Assembly: GCA_024235835.1 (NCBI GenBank)
Contig: JACKLQ010000001.1
Location: 1,116,001-1,180,000 of the forward strand
Reading direction: 5' to 3'
DNA: 64,000 nt
Source of the DNA: Thiobacillus sp.
Lineage (GTDB): Bacteria; Pseudomonadota; Gammaproteobacteria; Burkholderiales; Thiobacillaceae
Part shown: piece by piece, positions 7,239 to 15,964 of the stretch
Numbering within the stretch: position 1 is the first letter of the stretch
How the letters are laid out: each line of letters starts with the position of its first letter
Position numbers and translations under genes: made by a program
Notes under the pieces: model-generated
The model's database searches: none
What the model was told of the DNA's origin: nothing
Seen by the model: the letters and a program-made list of their open reading frames with translations, nothing else

Positions 7239-7264
7239 ACCAGGCAATGGAAGAATTGCCTGGT
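7239..7264. repeat. 10-bp perfect inverted repeat (hairpin)
   Basis: ACCAGGCAAT (7239-7248) and ATTGCCTGGT (7255-7264) with a GGAAGA loop. It lies between the hypothetical gene ending at 7132 and the CZB relic ending at 7272 on the other strand. It could serve as a bidirectional terminator, but the following tract (CTTGTCTTC) is only partly T-rich. Confidence 0.5.
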
Positions 7265-7271
7265 CTTGTCT

Positions 7272-7549
7272 TCAATGCCTCTGGAAGCGAGTCGGCGCAG
7301 TCGCGCCGGCTTTTTTCACCGCCAGATGCGAGGCCGTGAGCATGACCAGGATGCGATCCTTGCATTGGATCAGGCCGGGGCATTGCTTGCGCGCAGCCTC
7401 CATGTCACCGTTCCTGACGGATGCACGATCTGGCTGCCCAGCACGTGCACTTCGTTGTGCACGTCCTCGATCTGGCAGAACTCCGGAAGATGGTGGTAGC
7501 GGTCCTTGCCGTGGCCGTAGTACCAGTGCCCGAACCGGCAACTCCACAT
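7272..7549 (-). pseudogene. chemoreceptor zinc-binding (CZB) domain relic with frameshift
   Basis: From ATG at 7549 one frame reads MWSCRFGHWYYGHGKD then RYHHLPEFCQIEDVHNEVHVLG, the Cys/His pattern of CZB domains (CxFGxWYYGxG...H..VH). After this the homologous sequence continues in another frame as RNGDMEAARKQCPGLIQCKDR, the usual C-terminal helix, up to the stop at 7272. So a frameshift lies near 7425-7440. No N-terminal signalling domain (chemoreceptor or GGDEF) is found upstream on this strand. The rest of 7133-7808 holds no gene that I can support. Confidence 0.6.
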
Positions 7550-7808
7550 GTCAAGAACGCCGCCCTGGGACCGTCACTTTTGTAACATCCGAGATAGTCG
7601 CCGCCCCAGGGCAGGCAGAGATGCCGTATCCGACCAGACTCCCCTGCCCGCGGCCACCGCTGGCGGCTGGTCACAAATGACGACCGGGTCACCGTCGCTG
7701 CCGCGGTGGCTGATTACACTGCTGGGTAGGGCGACATTAGTCAAGGCAGAACCTGTCAGGCTCCATACAAGATAAGGCCGATATCCGGAGCCCTCAGGAA
7801 ATCCCGCC

Positions 7809-8822
7809 ATGCGCATCTTCGTTACCGTCGCCTTCGCCCTGGCCGTAACCGCCGCCCAGTCCGCCCCTGTGCCCCTGCCCGCCCAGCCCCCGGTGCCCGC
7901 CCACAACCCCATGAGCGCTGCCAAGGTGGCGCTGGGCAAACAACTGTTCTTCGACCCCCGCCTTTCCCTGGATGGCACCGTCTCCTGCTTCTCCTGCCAC
8001 AACGTGATGGAGGGCGGCGGCGACGACGACCGGGCCACCTCCGTGGGCGTGGCCGGCAAGCTGGGCAACCGTTCCGCCCCCACCGTGTGGAACACCGCCT
8101 TCATGAGCGTGCTGTTCTGGGACGGGCGCGCCGCCAGCCTGGAGGAGCAGGCCAAGGGCCCCCTGGTCAACCCGGTGGAAATGGCCATGCCCAACCATGC
8201 CGCCGTCATCGGCCGCCTGAAGCAGATTCCCGGCTACGTCAGCCAGTTCAATGCCGTCTTCGGCGGCAAGGACGCCCTCAGCATCGACAATGTCGCCCGC
8301 GCCATTGCCGCCTACGAGCGCACCCTGCTCACCCCCGACAGCCCGGTGGACCGCTTCCTGAAGGGAGACAGGCAGGCCCTTTCCACCCAGGCCCAGCAAG
8401 GCATGAAGCTGTTCGACCGCATGGGCTGCGTGAGCTGCCATTCCGGCCCCAACTATTCCGGCCACATCGTGAAGGAAGGCTTCCTGTTCTATCCCTGGAA
8501 CCTGCAGAAATTCCCCACTTTCAAGGGCAGCATCTACGACGCCAAGTACGAGCTGACCCAGGACCGGGGCCGGTACGAGGTGACCAGGAATCCCAAGGAC
8601 ATTCGCATGTTCCGCATTCCCACCCTGCGCAATATCGCCCTGACCGGGCCCTACATGCACAACGGCAAGGTGCCCAACCTGGAGGAGGCGGTGCGGGTGA
8701 TGGCCAGGACCCAGCTCAACAAGGAACTGGAGGACAGGGAGGTGAAGGCCATTGCCGCCTTCCTGGATGGATTGACCGGACGCTTCCCCAGGCAGGAACG
8801 GCCGGACCTGCCTGGGCTGTAG
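7809..8822 (+). CDS. ccpA: di-heme cytochrome c peroxidase
   Basis: Periplasmic enzyme that reduces hydrogen peroxide with electrons from small cytochromes or azurins. 337 residues with a Sec signal (MRIFVTVAFALAVTAAQSA). Two c-type heme motifs: CFSCH near residue 59 (high-potential or peroxidatic domain, depending on numbering) and CVSCH near 213. Family marks are LGKQLFFDPRLS, DGRAASLEEQAKGPL, NPVEMAM, PGY, and FRIPTLRNIALTGPYMHNG with the distal Met. Length is usual. The FMN reductase gene follows 92 bases later in the same direction. Regulation is not visible in the sequence. Confidence 0.95.
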   Translation: MRIFVTVAFALAVTAAQSAPVPLPAQPPVPAHNPMSAAKVALGKQLFFDPRLSLDGTVSCFSCHNVMEGGGDDDRATSVGVAGKLGNRSAPTVWNTAFMSVLFWDGRAASLEEQAKGPLVNPVEMAMPNHAAVIGRLKQIPGYVSQFNAVFGGKDALSIDNVARAIAAYERTLLTPDSPVDRFLKGDRQALSTQAQQGMKLFDRMGCVSCHSGPNYSGHIVKEGFLFYPWNLQKFPTFKGSIYDAKYELTQDRGRYEVTRNPKDIRMFRIPTLRNIALTGPYMHNGKVPNLEEAVRVMARTQLNKELEDREVKAIAAFLDGLTGRFPRQERPDLPGL

Positions 8823-8914
8823 GGGGAAACGGCGTAACCCTGACTGCAGGCAGGCTGATTCCCCTCATGGATAATCCGGGTAGCAGACTTTGCATGAACC
8901 TGGAGTCCTAACCC

Positions 8915-9481
8915 ATGAAGATCCTCGTCTTTGCCGGAAGCACCCGGCGTGAATCCGTCAACCGCAAGCTGGCGCGGGCCGCCGCCCAGGCCGTGGATGC
9001 CGCCGGCGGACAGGCCACCCTGCTGGAACTGGCCGACTACCCCATGCCCCTCTACAACGGCGACCTGGAAGCTGAAAGCGGCCCGCCGGAGCACGCCTTC
9101 CGGCTCCAGGAGGTCATCGCCGCCCACGCCGGTCTCGTCGTGGTCTCGCCGGAGTACAACCATTCCATCCCGGCCCTGCTGAAGAACACCCTGGACTGGG
9201 TGTCCCGCACCCCCCGGGTGAAGGGCGCGAATCCCTTTGCGGGCAAGGTCACGGGTCTCATGGCCGCTTCCCCCGGGGGCCTGGGTGGCCTGCAGGGGTT
9301 GGATGCGGTTCAGCGCGTGCTTACCACCCTGGGCGCCCTGGTGCTGCCCAGGGTGGTTGCCGTGCCCCGTGCGGATGTGGCCTTCGATTCGGAAGGCCGC
9401 CTGACCGACGAGAGTTCCGCCCGCCGCGTGGCGGAACTGGCGGCCGAGGTGGTGGCCATCGCGGGCAAACTGACCCGTTGA
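8915..9481 (+). CDS. NADPH-dependent FMN reductase family protein
   Basis: A 188-residue flavodoxin-fold oxidoreductase. The phosphate-binding loop GSTRRESVNRKL is at residues 8-19 and the flavin-contacting SPEYNHSIPALLKNTLDWVSR lies near 76-96. Then comes GLMAASPGGLGGLQ. Members of this group (ChrR, azoreductase and quinone reductase types) reduce quinones, chromate or azo dyes with NAD(P)H; the natural substrate cannot be read from sequence. The gene lies between the cytochrome c peroxidase and DdpX genes on the same strand, with 33 bases to ddpX, so partial co-transcription is possible. Confidence 0.9.
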   Translation: MKILVFAGSTRRESVNRKLARAAAQAVDAAGGQATLLELADYPMPLYNGDLEAESGPPEHAFRLQEVIAAHAGLVVVSPEYNHSIPALLKNTLDWVSRTPRVKGANPFAGKVTGLMAASPGGLGGLQGLDAVQRVLTTLGALVLPRVVAVPRADVAFDSEGRLTDESSARRVAELAAEVVAIAGKLTR

Positions 9482-9514
9482 CGATTCTCCTAGCCAAACC
9501 ATTCACGCCCCGCC

Positions 9515-10192
9515 ATGAATTTGTCCGCCCGTTTGCTCCCCATCCTGTTCCTGGCCTTTCTTTTCAGCGGTCACGCCCTGGCCCTGCCCGAGGGCTTCGT
9601 ATATCTGTCCGAGGCCGTTCCCCTGGCCCGGGAGGAGGTGCGCTACGCCACGGCGGACAATTTCGTGGGCCGGCCGGTGGACGGATACCGGACTGCCCGG
9701 GTGGTGCTGAGCCGGCCGGCGGCGGAGGCACTGGACAAGGTGGCCCGGGACCTGGCGCCCTTTGGCCTGGGCATCAAGGTGTTCGACGGCTACCGGCCCC
9801 AGATGGCCGTGGACCACTTCGTGCGCTGGGCGGCGGATTTGGCGAACCAGGCCACCAAGCACCTTTACTATCCGGGCGTGGCCAAGGAGCACCTGTTCCG
9901 GGACGGCTACATCGCCGAAAAATCCGGCCACAGCCGTGGCAGCACCGTGGACCTGACCCTGGTAAACCTGGCCGACGGGGGCGAGCTGCCCATGGGAACG
10001 CCCTTCGATTTCTTCGGACCCGAATCCTGGCCGGACCATCCGGGCATCCCGGCGGCCGAGCGGGCCCACCGCCTGCTGCTGCGCCAGGTCATGGAGCGCC
10101 ACGGCTTCCGTCCGCTCAAGGAGGAGTGGTGGCACTTCACCCTTGAAAGCGAACCCTGGCCAGGCCGCTACTACAACTTCCCCGTGGAGTAA
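9515..10192 (+). CDS. ddpX: D-alanyl-D-alanine dipeptidase (VanX/DdpX family, M15D)
   Basis: Zinc dipeptidase that splits D-Ala-D-Ala; in Gram-negatives DdpX is thought to recycle peptidoglycan-derived dipeptide in the periplasm. 225 residues with a signal peptide (MNLSARLLPILFLAFLFSGHALA). The M15D zinc and catalytic motifs are seen: SGHSRGSTVDLTLV (His and Asp ligands) and EEWWHF (catalytic Glu and His ligand). FDGYRPQMAV is also typical. The substrate loop FDFFGPES is present. No vancomycin-resistance genes surround it, so a recycling role fits better than resistance (inference). Confidence 0.93.
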   Translation: MNLSARLLPILFLAFLFSGHALALPEGFVYLSEAVPLAREEVRYATADNFVGRPVDGYRTARVVLSRPAAEALDKVARDLAPFGLGIKVFDGYRPQMAVDHFVRWAADLANQATKHLYYPGVAKEHLFRDGYIAEKSGHSRGSTVDLTLVNLADGGELPMGTPFDFFGPESWPDHPGIPAAERAHRLLLRQVMERHGFRPLKEEWWHFTLESEPWPGRYYNFPVE

Positions 10193-10328
10193 GACAGGCC
10201 CGGCATCGGGCCCGTGGAGAGCCCAGCGTCGAGGCGGCCCCACACGAACTCTCCATTCCCATTCATCCCGGCTACATTGAAAACAAGCGGAGGGACACTT
10301 GCCCCACGCGCAGGCCGGGGAGAAGACC

Positions 10329-11081
10329 ATGACACATATCGCCTCCAATCACCCCCATACCTGGGGGCGGCTTGCATGGGTTTTCCTTGTCCGCCTGTTC
10401 CTTGGCCTGTGCGTTGGGCTGTTGCCCGGATCACCCTGCCGGGCTGCCCCCACGGGTGGCAGCCTGCTGGGAGAGTGGACCTGCAGTGGCGGGTCCAGCT
10501 TGCGGTTCCATTCCCCATCCCAGGGCGTGCTGGATGGCGACCCTTTCAGTTACAGGAAGACACCTGAAGCGCTGCTCGTGGAGGAAGACGGCGAAATCGT
10601 GCCCTATCCCTATCGCCTCCAGCAGGGAAGTTTGCAGATCCGGTTCCCCGATGGCTCGACGATGCAGTGCGAACGCCGAGGGGGCGGCCATGCAGTCGAG
10701 AGCGGCCAGGCCGCCGGGGGCCCCGGTAGCGACGAGGCCAGGCTGGCGAAGGAGATCGCCGGCATATGGTGGGGCTATTCCGGTTCCACCGAACGCAAGA
10801 TCGGCCTGTGCCCCGGGGGGGTGTATTTCGACTACTCGGAATCCAGCTACTCGGGGAGATCCTCGGACATGTACGGCAACCAGGACATGGCCTGGGGCAG
10901 CGCCTCCCAGAGCAGCCGGCGTGGCCGCTGGCGACTCACGGGCACGGCCCGGAGCGGCAGCATCTCCGTACAGTTGGAGAACGGCGCATCCTTCGTACTG
11001 AACTACCGCCAGATCGGAGACCCGGGTTGCCTGAGCTTCAACGGCAACACCTTGTGCCGCACATCTAAGAGCTGCCGTTAG
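10329..11081 (+). CDS. exported hypothetical protein (250 aa)
   Basis: The start at 10329 follows GGGGAGAAGACC. An upstream in-frame ATG at 10299 would add 10 residues with no improved ribosome site. A long hydrophobic segment (LAWVFLVRLFLGLCVGLLPG) around residues 14-35 looks like a signal peptide. The mature part has two halves with a similar pattern: LLGEWTCSGGSSLRFHSPSQG, then IAGIWWGYSGSTERKIGLCPGG followed by RGRWRLTG and a beta-rich end. The second half resembles lipocalin-like or 'heat-shock HslJ-like' small beta domains, but I cannot assign a family. Four or more Cys suggest periplasmic disulfides. Confidence 0.7.
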   Translation: MTHIASNHPHTWGRLAWVFLVRLFLGLCVGLLPGSPCRAAPTGGSLLGEWTCSGGSSLRFHSPSQGVLDGDPFSYRKTPEALLVEEDGEIVPYPYRLQQGSLQIRFPDGSTMQCERRGGGHAVESGQAAGGPGSDEARLAKEIAGIWWGYSGSTERKIGLCPGGVYFDYSESSYSGRSSDMYGNQDMAWGSASQSSRRGRWRLTGTARSGSISVQLENGASFVLNYRQIGDPGCLSFNGNTLCRTSKSCR

Positions 11082-11318
11082 CGGCCAAGGCTGGTCACAC
11101 CTCCATCTGTCCCGCCACGGCAGGGAGTGAACATTGCCTTCATCTCCCAGGCGAGGCCCGGATGGGTTGCAAGTCGCCAACGCTTCCCCGACTCCCCGCC
11201 GACACAATTTGTAACCACTTGGCCGTTCGCGGAAATCCCTCGGATACAGGCGACCTTCAGGATTGGGCCATGCCTTCCCTTGGTGGAAGGCAGGTCCTCA
11301 ACCTTCAAGGAGTCCGTC

Positions 11319-11849
11319 ATGAACAAGCTTTCAAACCTCTTCAGCAAGCGCACCCTCATCGCCGGCGTACTGGCCGGCTCCGCCGTGCTGGCCGCCTCCA
11401 CCTTCGCCATGACCGGCGGACCTGGCGGCCAGGGACCGGCGGAAAACTGCGCCCAGCGCCAGGCCTTGCAGGACAAGGGGGCAATGCAGGCCAGGTTCCA
11501 GGAAATGCGCAGCCAGCGCCTGGCGACCCTCAAGGACAAACTGCAATTGCAGCCCCACCAGGAGGGTGCCTGGCAGACCTTCGCCAACGGCCTGCCCGGC
11601 AAAGGCCCCGGCAGCCGCGAGGAACGCCAGGCCATGCGGGATTCGATCCGGGACATGCCCACGCCCCAGCGCATGGACATGATGCTGGCCCGGGCAGACC
11701 AGCGCCGAGCCCAGATGGTCCAGCGCGCCGAGGCGGTGAAGCAGTTCTACACCCAACTGAGCCCCGAACAGCAGAAGGTCTTCGATGCCGAGGCCATGAT
11801 CTTCCGTAACGGCCACCGCCATCACGGTGCCCGGTTCCAGCAGTCCTGA
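11319..11849 (+). CDS. Spy/CpxP-like LTXXQ-motif periplasmic protein
   Basis: With ATG at 11319 (ribosome site AAGGAG) the product is 176 residues. It has a signal peptide ending around STFA and a helix-rich, Gln/Met/Arg-rich mature part. A first LTXXQ-like stretch is LKDKLQLQPHQEGAWQTF; a second is YTQLSPEQQKVFDAEAM. This two-repeat layout belongs to Spy/CpxP-type periplasmic chaperones that answer envelope or metal stress. The C-terminus is His-rich (NGHRHHGARF), which could bind metal. The longer ORF from 11127 has no ribosome site and no signal peptide at its start. Confidence 0.85.
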   Translation: MNKLSNLFSKRTLIAGVLAGSAVLAASTFAMTGGPGGQGPAENCAQRQALQDKGAMQARFQEMRSQRLATLKDKLQLQPHQEGAWQTFANGLPGKGPGSREERQAMRDSIRDMPTPQRMDMMLARADQRRAQMVQRAEAVKQFYTQLSPEQQKVFDAEAMIFRNGHRHHGARFQQS

Positions 11850-11859
11850 TGGAGTTCGC

Positions 11860-11881
11860 CCCCGGGGTCCCTGCCCCGGGG
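11860..11881 (+). terminator. possible terminator hairpin after the Spy-like gene
   Basis: CCCCGGGG (11860-11867), loop TCCCTG, CCCCGGGG (11874-11881), ten bases after the stop. Strong stem, but the following bases (CCATTTGCC) contain only three Ts in a row. Confidence 0.45.
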
Positions 11882-12025
11882 CCATTTGCCGTCCGATGGG
11901 CCGGTCACTGGCCTGGCGACGGTTTTCTTCTGGGACGACCTCCGGCCCATGACGAAATACCGTAGCTATCTTGTCGGGTATCATCCGGATCACATTTGCA
12001 TTCAAATGCCCCATAAAGGTCATAC

Positions 12026-12496
12026 ATGCTCACACCCAATACCCCCGCCCCTGCGTTCACCGCCCCCAACCAGTTCGGCGATCCCGTCAGCCTGGCCGAT
12101 TTCCGTGGCAAGCAGAACGTGATCCTCTACTTCTACCCCAAGGACGACACCCCCGGCTGCACCATCGAGGCCAACCAGTTCACCGCCCTGGCGGAAGAAT
12201 TCGCTGCCCTGGGCACGGCGGTCATCGGCGTGAGCCGGGATTCCTGCGCCAGCCACCGGGCCTTCATCACCAAGTACGGCCTGCGCGTGGACCTGCTGGC
12301 GGATGAGGACGGCAGCCTTTGCCAGGACTATGGCGTGTGGCAGGAGAAGGAAAAGAACGGCGAGAAGAAAATGGGCATCGTGCGTTCCACCTTCCTCATC
12401 GACAGGAACGGCCAGCTGGTGGACGTGATGTATGGCGTGACGGCGGAGGGCCATGCCGACGCCATGCTGGTGAAAGCCCGGTCCCTCGGCGCCTAG
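12026..12496 (+). CDS. bcp: thioredoxin-dependent peroxiredoxin, PrxQ/Bcp family
   Basis: Reduces peroxides via a peroxidatic cysteine and is recycled by thioredoxin. 156 residues, usual for Bcp. Peroxidatic Cys45 lies in FYPKDDTPGCTIEA. In E. coli Bcp the resolving Cys is five residues on (position 50), but here that residue is Asn. Another cysteine, Cys74, occurs in VSRDSCASHRAF. This fits the PrxQ subgroup with the resolving Cys in helix 3. Gene stands alone; the start is unambiguous and preceded by AAAGGTC. Confidence 0.94.
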   Translation: MLTPNTPAPAFTAPNQFGDPVSLADFRGKQNVILYFYPKDDTPGCTIEANQFTALAEEFAALGTAVIGVSRDSCASHRAFITKYGLRVDLLADEDGSLCQDYGVWQEKEKNGEKKMGIVRSTFLIDRNGQLVDVMYGVTAEGHADAMLVKARSLGA

Positions 12497-12546
12497 CGAC
12501 ATCCCATTGAAGGCCGGCCCGGTGCCGTTGCCTTCCAACTTTCGCC

Positions 12547-13536
12547 ATGCGACCCTCAAGGTCCCGTGGCAGCAGGACGGCCGCCTTGTCCGACTTCCTG
12601 AACATCCTTTCCTTTGCCTTCTCGGTCACGGGGCCCATCTTCGTGGTGCTGATGCTGGGGATCGCGCTGGCGCGGGTGGGCCTGATCACCGATGCCTTCG
12701 TCGATGCCGGCACCAGGCTGGTCTTCAACGTCACCCTCCCCTCCCTGCTGTTCATCAGCATCAGCAAGACCAACCTCGGACAGACGGCAATCATCGCCCT
12801 GATCGGCTATGGCCTGGCAGGCACCCTGGCGGTTTACCTGCTGCTCGAGGTGCTGGCCCGCTACCTGGTGCGGCCCGGCACGGACCGGGGTGTGGTGGTG
12901 CAGGGGGCCTTCCGCTCCAACATGGCCATCGTCGGCCTGGCCTATTGCGTGAACGCCTATGGCGAAGCCGGGCTGGCCGCCGCTTCCCTCTACCTGGGTT
13001 TCGTCACCATCCTGCTGAACATCCTCTCGGTGATCACCCTGAACCGCTCCCTCGACCGGCACGGTTCCTGGCGCGACACGCTAAGGAGCATCGTCCGGAA
13101 TCCCCTCATCATCTCCATACTTCTGGCCCTGCCCGTGGCCTGGACCCACCTGAGCCTGCCGGCCGTGCTGCTGAAGACGGGCGAATACTTCGCCCAGATG
13201 ACCCTGCCCCTGGCGCTCCTGTGCACCGGCGCCTCCCTGAGCCTGGCGCATCTGCGTCAGGAGCCGCGCAACGCCCTCTACGCCACCCTCGGCAAGCTCC
13301 TTCTGGTGCCGGCTCTGCTCACCGGCGGCGGCTTCTTCCTGGGCTTCCGGGGCATGGACCTGGGCATCCTGTTCCTGCTCTCGTCCTCCCCCACGGCTGC
13401 GGCGAGCTACGTGATGGCCCGGGCCATGGGCGGCAACGCCGGCCTGGCGGCCAACATCATCGTCCTCACCACCCTGGGCTCCATTCTCATCACCAGCCTG
13501 GGGATCATGCTGCTGCGCGGCCAGGGGTGGATGTGA
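12547..13536 (+). CDS. AEC family transporter (auxin efflux carrier type)
   Basis: Integral inner-membrane permease, 329 residues, with about ten hydrophobic segments in the usual two groups of five. Family marks: FSVTGPIFVVLMLGIALARVG near the N-terminus, FNVTLPSLLFISISK, QGAFRSNMAIVGLAY, and PLALLCTGASLSLAHLR followed by the last five segments ending near LLRGQGWM. Bacterial AEC proteins export organic acids or malonate-like compounds; the substrate here is unknown. The annotated start has a weak ribosome site, and a start nearer LSDFLNILSF cannot be excluded. It follows bcp by 50 bases. Confidence 0.88.
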   Translation: MRPSRSRGSRTAALSDFLNILSFAFSVTGPIFVVLMLGIALARVGLITDAFVDAGTRLVFNVTLPSLLFISISKTNLGQTAIIALIGYGLAGTLAVYLLLEVLARYLVRPGTDRGVVVQGAFRSNMAIVGLAYCVNAYGEAGLAAASLYLGFVTILLNILSVITLNRSLDRHGSWRDTLRSIVRNPLIISILLALPVAWTHLSLPAVLLKTGEYFAQMTLPLALLCTGASLSLAHLRQEPRNALYATLGKLLLVPALLTGGGFFLGFRGMDLGILFLLSSSPTAAASYVMARAMGGNAGLAANIIVLTTLGSILITSLGIMLLRGQGWM

Positions 13537-13722
13537 CGGCAGCCACGCTGTTGCGCGGCCCTGCCGCCTGCTCTACAAACAGGGTTAGCCGTGTGCCAGG
13601 CCCGGAGAGATCGCCCGAGCCACCCCTAGTGGGGGACGAGACGTTCTTTGGGCGGCCCGGCGAACGACTCGTTCACCCCGGACACCGGCCCGGATAGCGC
13701 CCACAACGACAGGAGGTTCACC

Positions 13723-15780
13723 ATGCCCACCCAGACGTCCCACAATCGCACCTTCGACGCCCGTCCGGATCGCATCGACCTGCGGGACCGGGTCTACCAG
13801 CCCAAGCTGGAGTCCCTGCCTCCCCGCTACCCGGACGAGATCGACATCGGCAAGTACCTGCCCGCCTACGCCCGGACCCTGGTCCTGGACCAGGGCCAGG
13901 AAGGGGCCTGCACCGGCTTTGGCCTGGCGGCGGTGGTCAACTTCCTGCTCTGGCGCAACAACGGCTTCAAGATGAAGGGCCTGCAGACGGTGAGTCCCCG
14001 CATGCTCTACAACATGGCCCGCTTCTACGACGAATGGCCGGGGGAGGACTACGACGGTTCCAGCTGCCGGGGCGCCATGAAGGGCTGGCACCGCCACGGC
14101 GTGTGCACCGACAAGCTCTGGCCCTACCGCAACGCCAAGGGGAAGATCGTCTTCGTGGAGCCCTCCAAGGGTTGGGACGGGGATGCCGCCAGCCGTCCCC
14201 TGGGTGCCTACTACCGCATAGAGAAGGACAGCATCAGCGACCTCCAGTCCGCCATCCGGGAGGTGGGCGCCATCTACTGCTCGGCCAACGTGCATGAGGG
14301 CTGGTTCCTGGATGCGACAACCCAGCCCGTGGTCATTCCCCAGACCAAGAAGAAGGTGGGGGGCCACGCCTTCGCCATCGTGGGCTACACGGAGGACGGC
14401 TTCATCGTGCAGAACTCCTGGGGACCCAAATGGGGCTACCACGGCTTCGCCATCCTGGCCTACGAGGACTGGGCCGCCAACGGTACCGACGCCTGGGTGG
14501 CCGTACTGGGGGCGCCCATGCGGGTGGCCGCCGCTCCGGCCACCTTCAGTTCCCGGCCCCTGCAGCAATCCGCCGCCCAGCAGGCGGGACTGTTCGGCAA
14601 GAACCCGGGCAGGGACTTCGCCTACCAGAACCCCAGGGTGCGTCCCCTGGGCGAAGGGGAGGCCTATCTGCACACCCTGGTGCTGGGCAACAACGGCATG
14701 CCCATCAACCGCATCCTTACCGCCGAGAACGCCGCCAAGGCTGTGGAACAGGTCTGCTTCGCCGGGCCCAGGGCCTGGTTAACCGGGCTTAAGACCAACC
14801 GACCCCGGCGACTGGCCTTGTACGTGCATGGAGGACTCAACAGCGAGGCGGATTCCCTCACCCGCATCCGCATGATGGCGCCCTACTTCCGCGAGAACGG
14901 CATCTATCCCCTGTTCGTCACCTGGAAAACCGGCGCCATGGAGAGCATCGGCGGCATCCTGGACGACGCCCTGCGGGAAGTGTTCCGCTCCCGCCCGGAG
15001 ATGCGGGACGAGGGCATCGCGGACAGGATCAAGGAGGCCCTGGGGGAGGCCCGGGACCGCTCCATCGAGGTGGCCTGCGAGAACCTGCTGGTGAAGCCCA
15101 TGTGGTCGGAGATGAAGCAGAACGCCGCGGCCGCTGCCCAGGCCGGGGCCGGCCTGCACCTGCTGGCCGGCCACCTGGCCGCCCTGAGGAAGGCCGTGCC
15201 CAACCTGGAGATCCACCTGGCGGGACACTCCGCCGGCTCCATCGTCCTGGGTCATCTCCTGTCCCTGCTGGACCAGGAGATCAAGGCCAGCTCCCTGACC
15301 CTGTTCGCGCCAGCCTGCACCCTGGGCTTCGCCGTGGAGCACTACGGCTCCGCCCTCCAGGCCGGCAAGCTGAGCCAGGCCACCATGCACACCGACCTCA
15401 TGGACGACGAGCGGGAACGGGCCGACACCGTGGGGCCCTATGGCAAGTCCCTGCTTTACCTGGTGAGCCGCGCCCTGGAAGGTCGCCACAAGACGCCCTT
15501 GCTGGGCATGGCCTGGTCCTGGCCGGCCAAGGACCGGCCCCAGGACCAGTGGTCCGGCGACCCGTATTCCAGGGAGGCCCTGGAAAAATGGGCGAAACTG
15601 TCCAAGGGCATGGGCCTGCGGCTCCATGACAAGAGCCGGGAGTACGTATCCACCGGCGGAGGCCAGATCAAACTGGCCCACGGCTCCTTCGACAACGACG
15701 TGGAGGCGGTAGCCGCCATGCTCCAGCGCATGCGCGGCGGTGCGCCGCTGGATGCCCGGGTGGAGAACCTGGCCTACTGA
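13723..15780 (+). CDS. papain-like (C1) protease fused to an alpha/beta-hydrolase-like domain
   Basis: 685 residues from ATG 13723, with an AGGAGGT ribosome site; no signal peptide. Residues about 15-270 form a C1 peptidase. Cys63 lies in LDQGQEGACTGFGLA, His215 in GGHAFAIVGY, Asn231 in VQNSWGPKWGYHGF: the complete papain triad. After a linker (about 275-360) the C-terminal part reads RRLALYVHGGLNSE, ending with the nucleophile-elbow motif HLAGHSAGS (Ser503) and LTLFAPACTLGFAVEHY. This looks like a lipase/esterase-type hydrolase, and the HG motif fits an oxyanion hole. So two different hydrolases share one cytoplasmic chain. Target is unknown; the neighbours do not indicate a pathway. Confidence 0.88.
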   Translation: MPTQTSHNRTFDARPDRIDLRDRVYQPKLESLPPRYPDEIDIGKYLPAYARTLVLDQGQEGACTGFGLAAVVNFLLWRNNGFKMKGLQTVSPRMLYNMARFYDEWPGEDYDGSSCRGAMKGWHRHGVCTDKLWPYRNAKGKIVFVEPSKGWDGDAASRPLGAYYRIEKDSISDLQSAIREVGAIYCSANVHEGWFLDATTQPVVIPQTKKKVGGHAFAIVGYTEDGFIVQNSWGPKWGYHGFAILAYEDWAANGTDAWVAVLGAPMRVAAAPATFSSRPLQQSAAQQAGLFGKNPGRDFAYQNPRVRPLGEGEAYLHTLVLGNNGMPINRILTAENAAKAVEQVCFAGPRAWLTGLKTNRPRRLALYVHGGLNSEADSLTRIRMMAPYFRENGIYPLFVTWKTGAMESIGGILDDALREVFRSRPEMRDEGIADRIKEALGEARDRSIEVACENLLVKPMWSEMKQNAAAAAQAGAGLHLLAGHLAALRKAVPNLEIHLAGHSAGSIVLGHLLSLLDQEIKASSLTLFAPACTLGFAVEHYGSALQAGKLSQATMHTDLMDDERERADTVGPYGKSLLYLVSRALEGRHKTPLLGMAWSWPAKDRPQDQWSGDPYSREALEKWAKLSKGMGLRLHDKSREYVSTGGGQIKLAHGSFDNDVEAVAAMLQRMRGGAPLDARVENLAY

Positions 15781-15893
15781 AGTGGGGGCGTTGGGCCATC
15801 GGCACCGTTGGGCAGCCACCCCGATCGACCCTCGAGGGGCCTGCGTGTGATCCATGTCGCAGGCGGGAAACAGCATTTCGCCTCATCATGGGA

Positions 15894-15931
15894 AGTGGCT
15901 GGCGCCAGGAGAAAGCGCCCAGCCACTTTTT
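15894..15931 (+). terminator. rho-independent terminator
   Basis: AGTGGCTGGCGC (15894-15905) pairs with GCGCCCAGCCACT (15915-15927) with one bulged base, followed by five Ts. It ends the protease-hydrolase transcript 150 bases after its stop and lies just before the YidB-family gene. Confidence 0.8.
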
Positions 15932-15964
15932 CCAGACCCGGCAGCATAAGCAAGGAGAGAAAAC

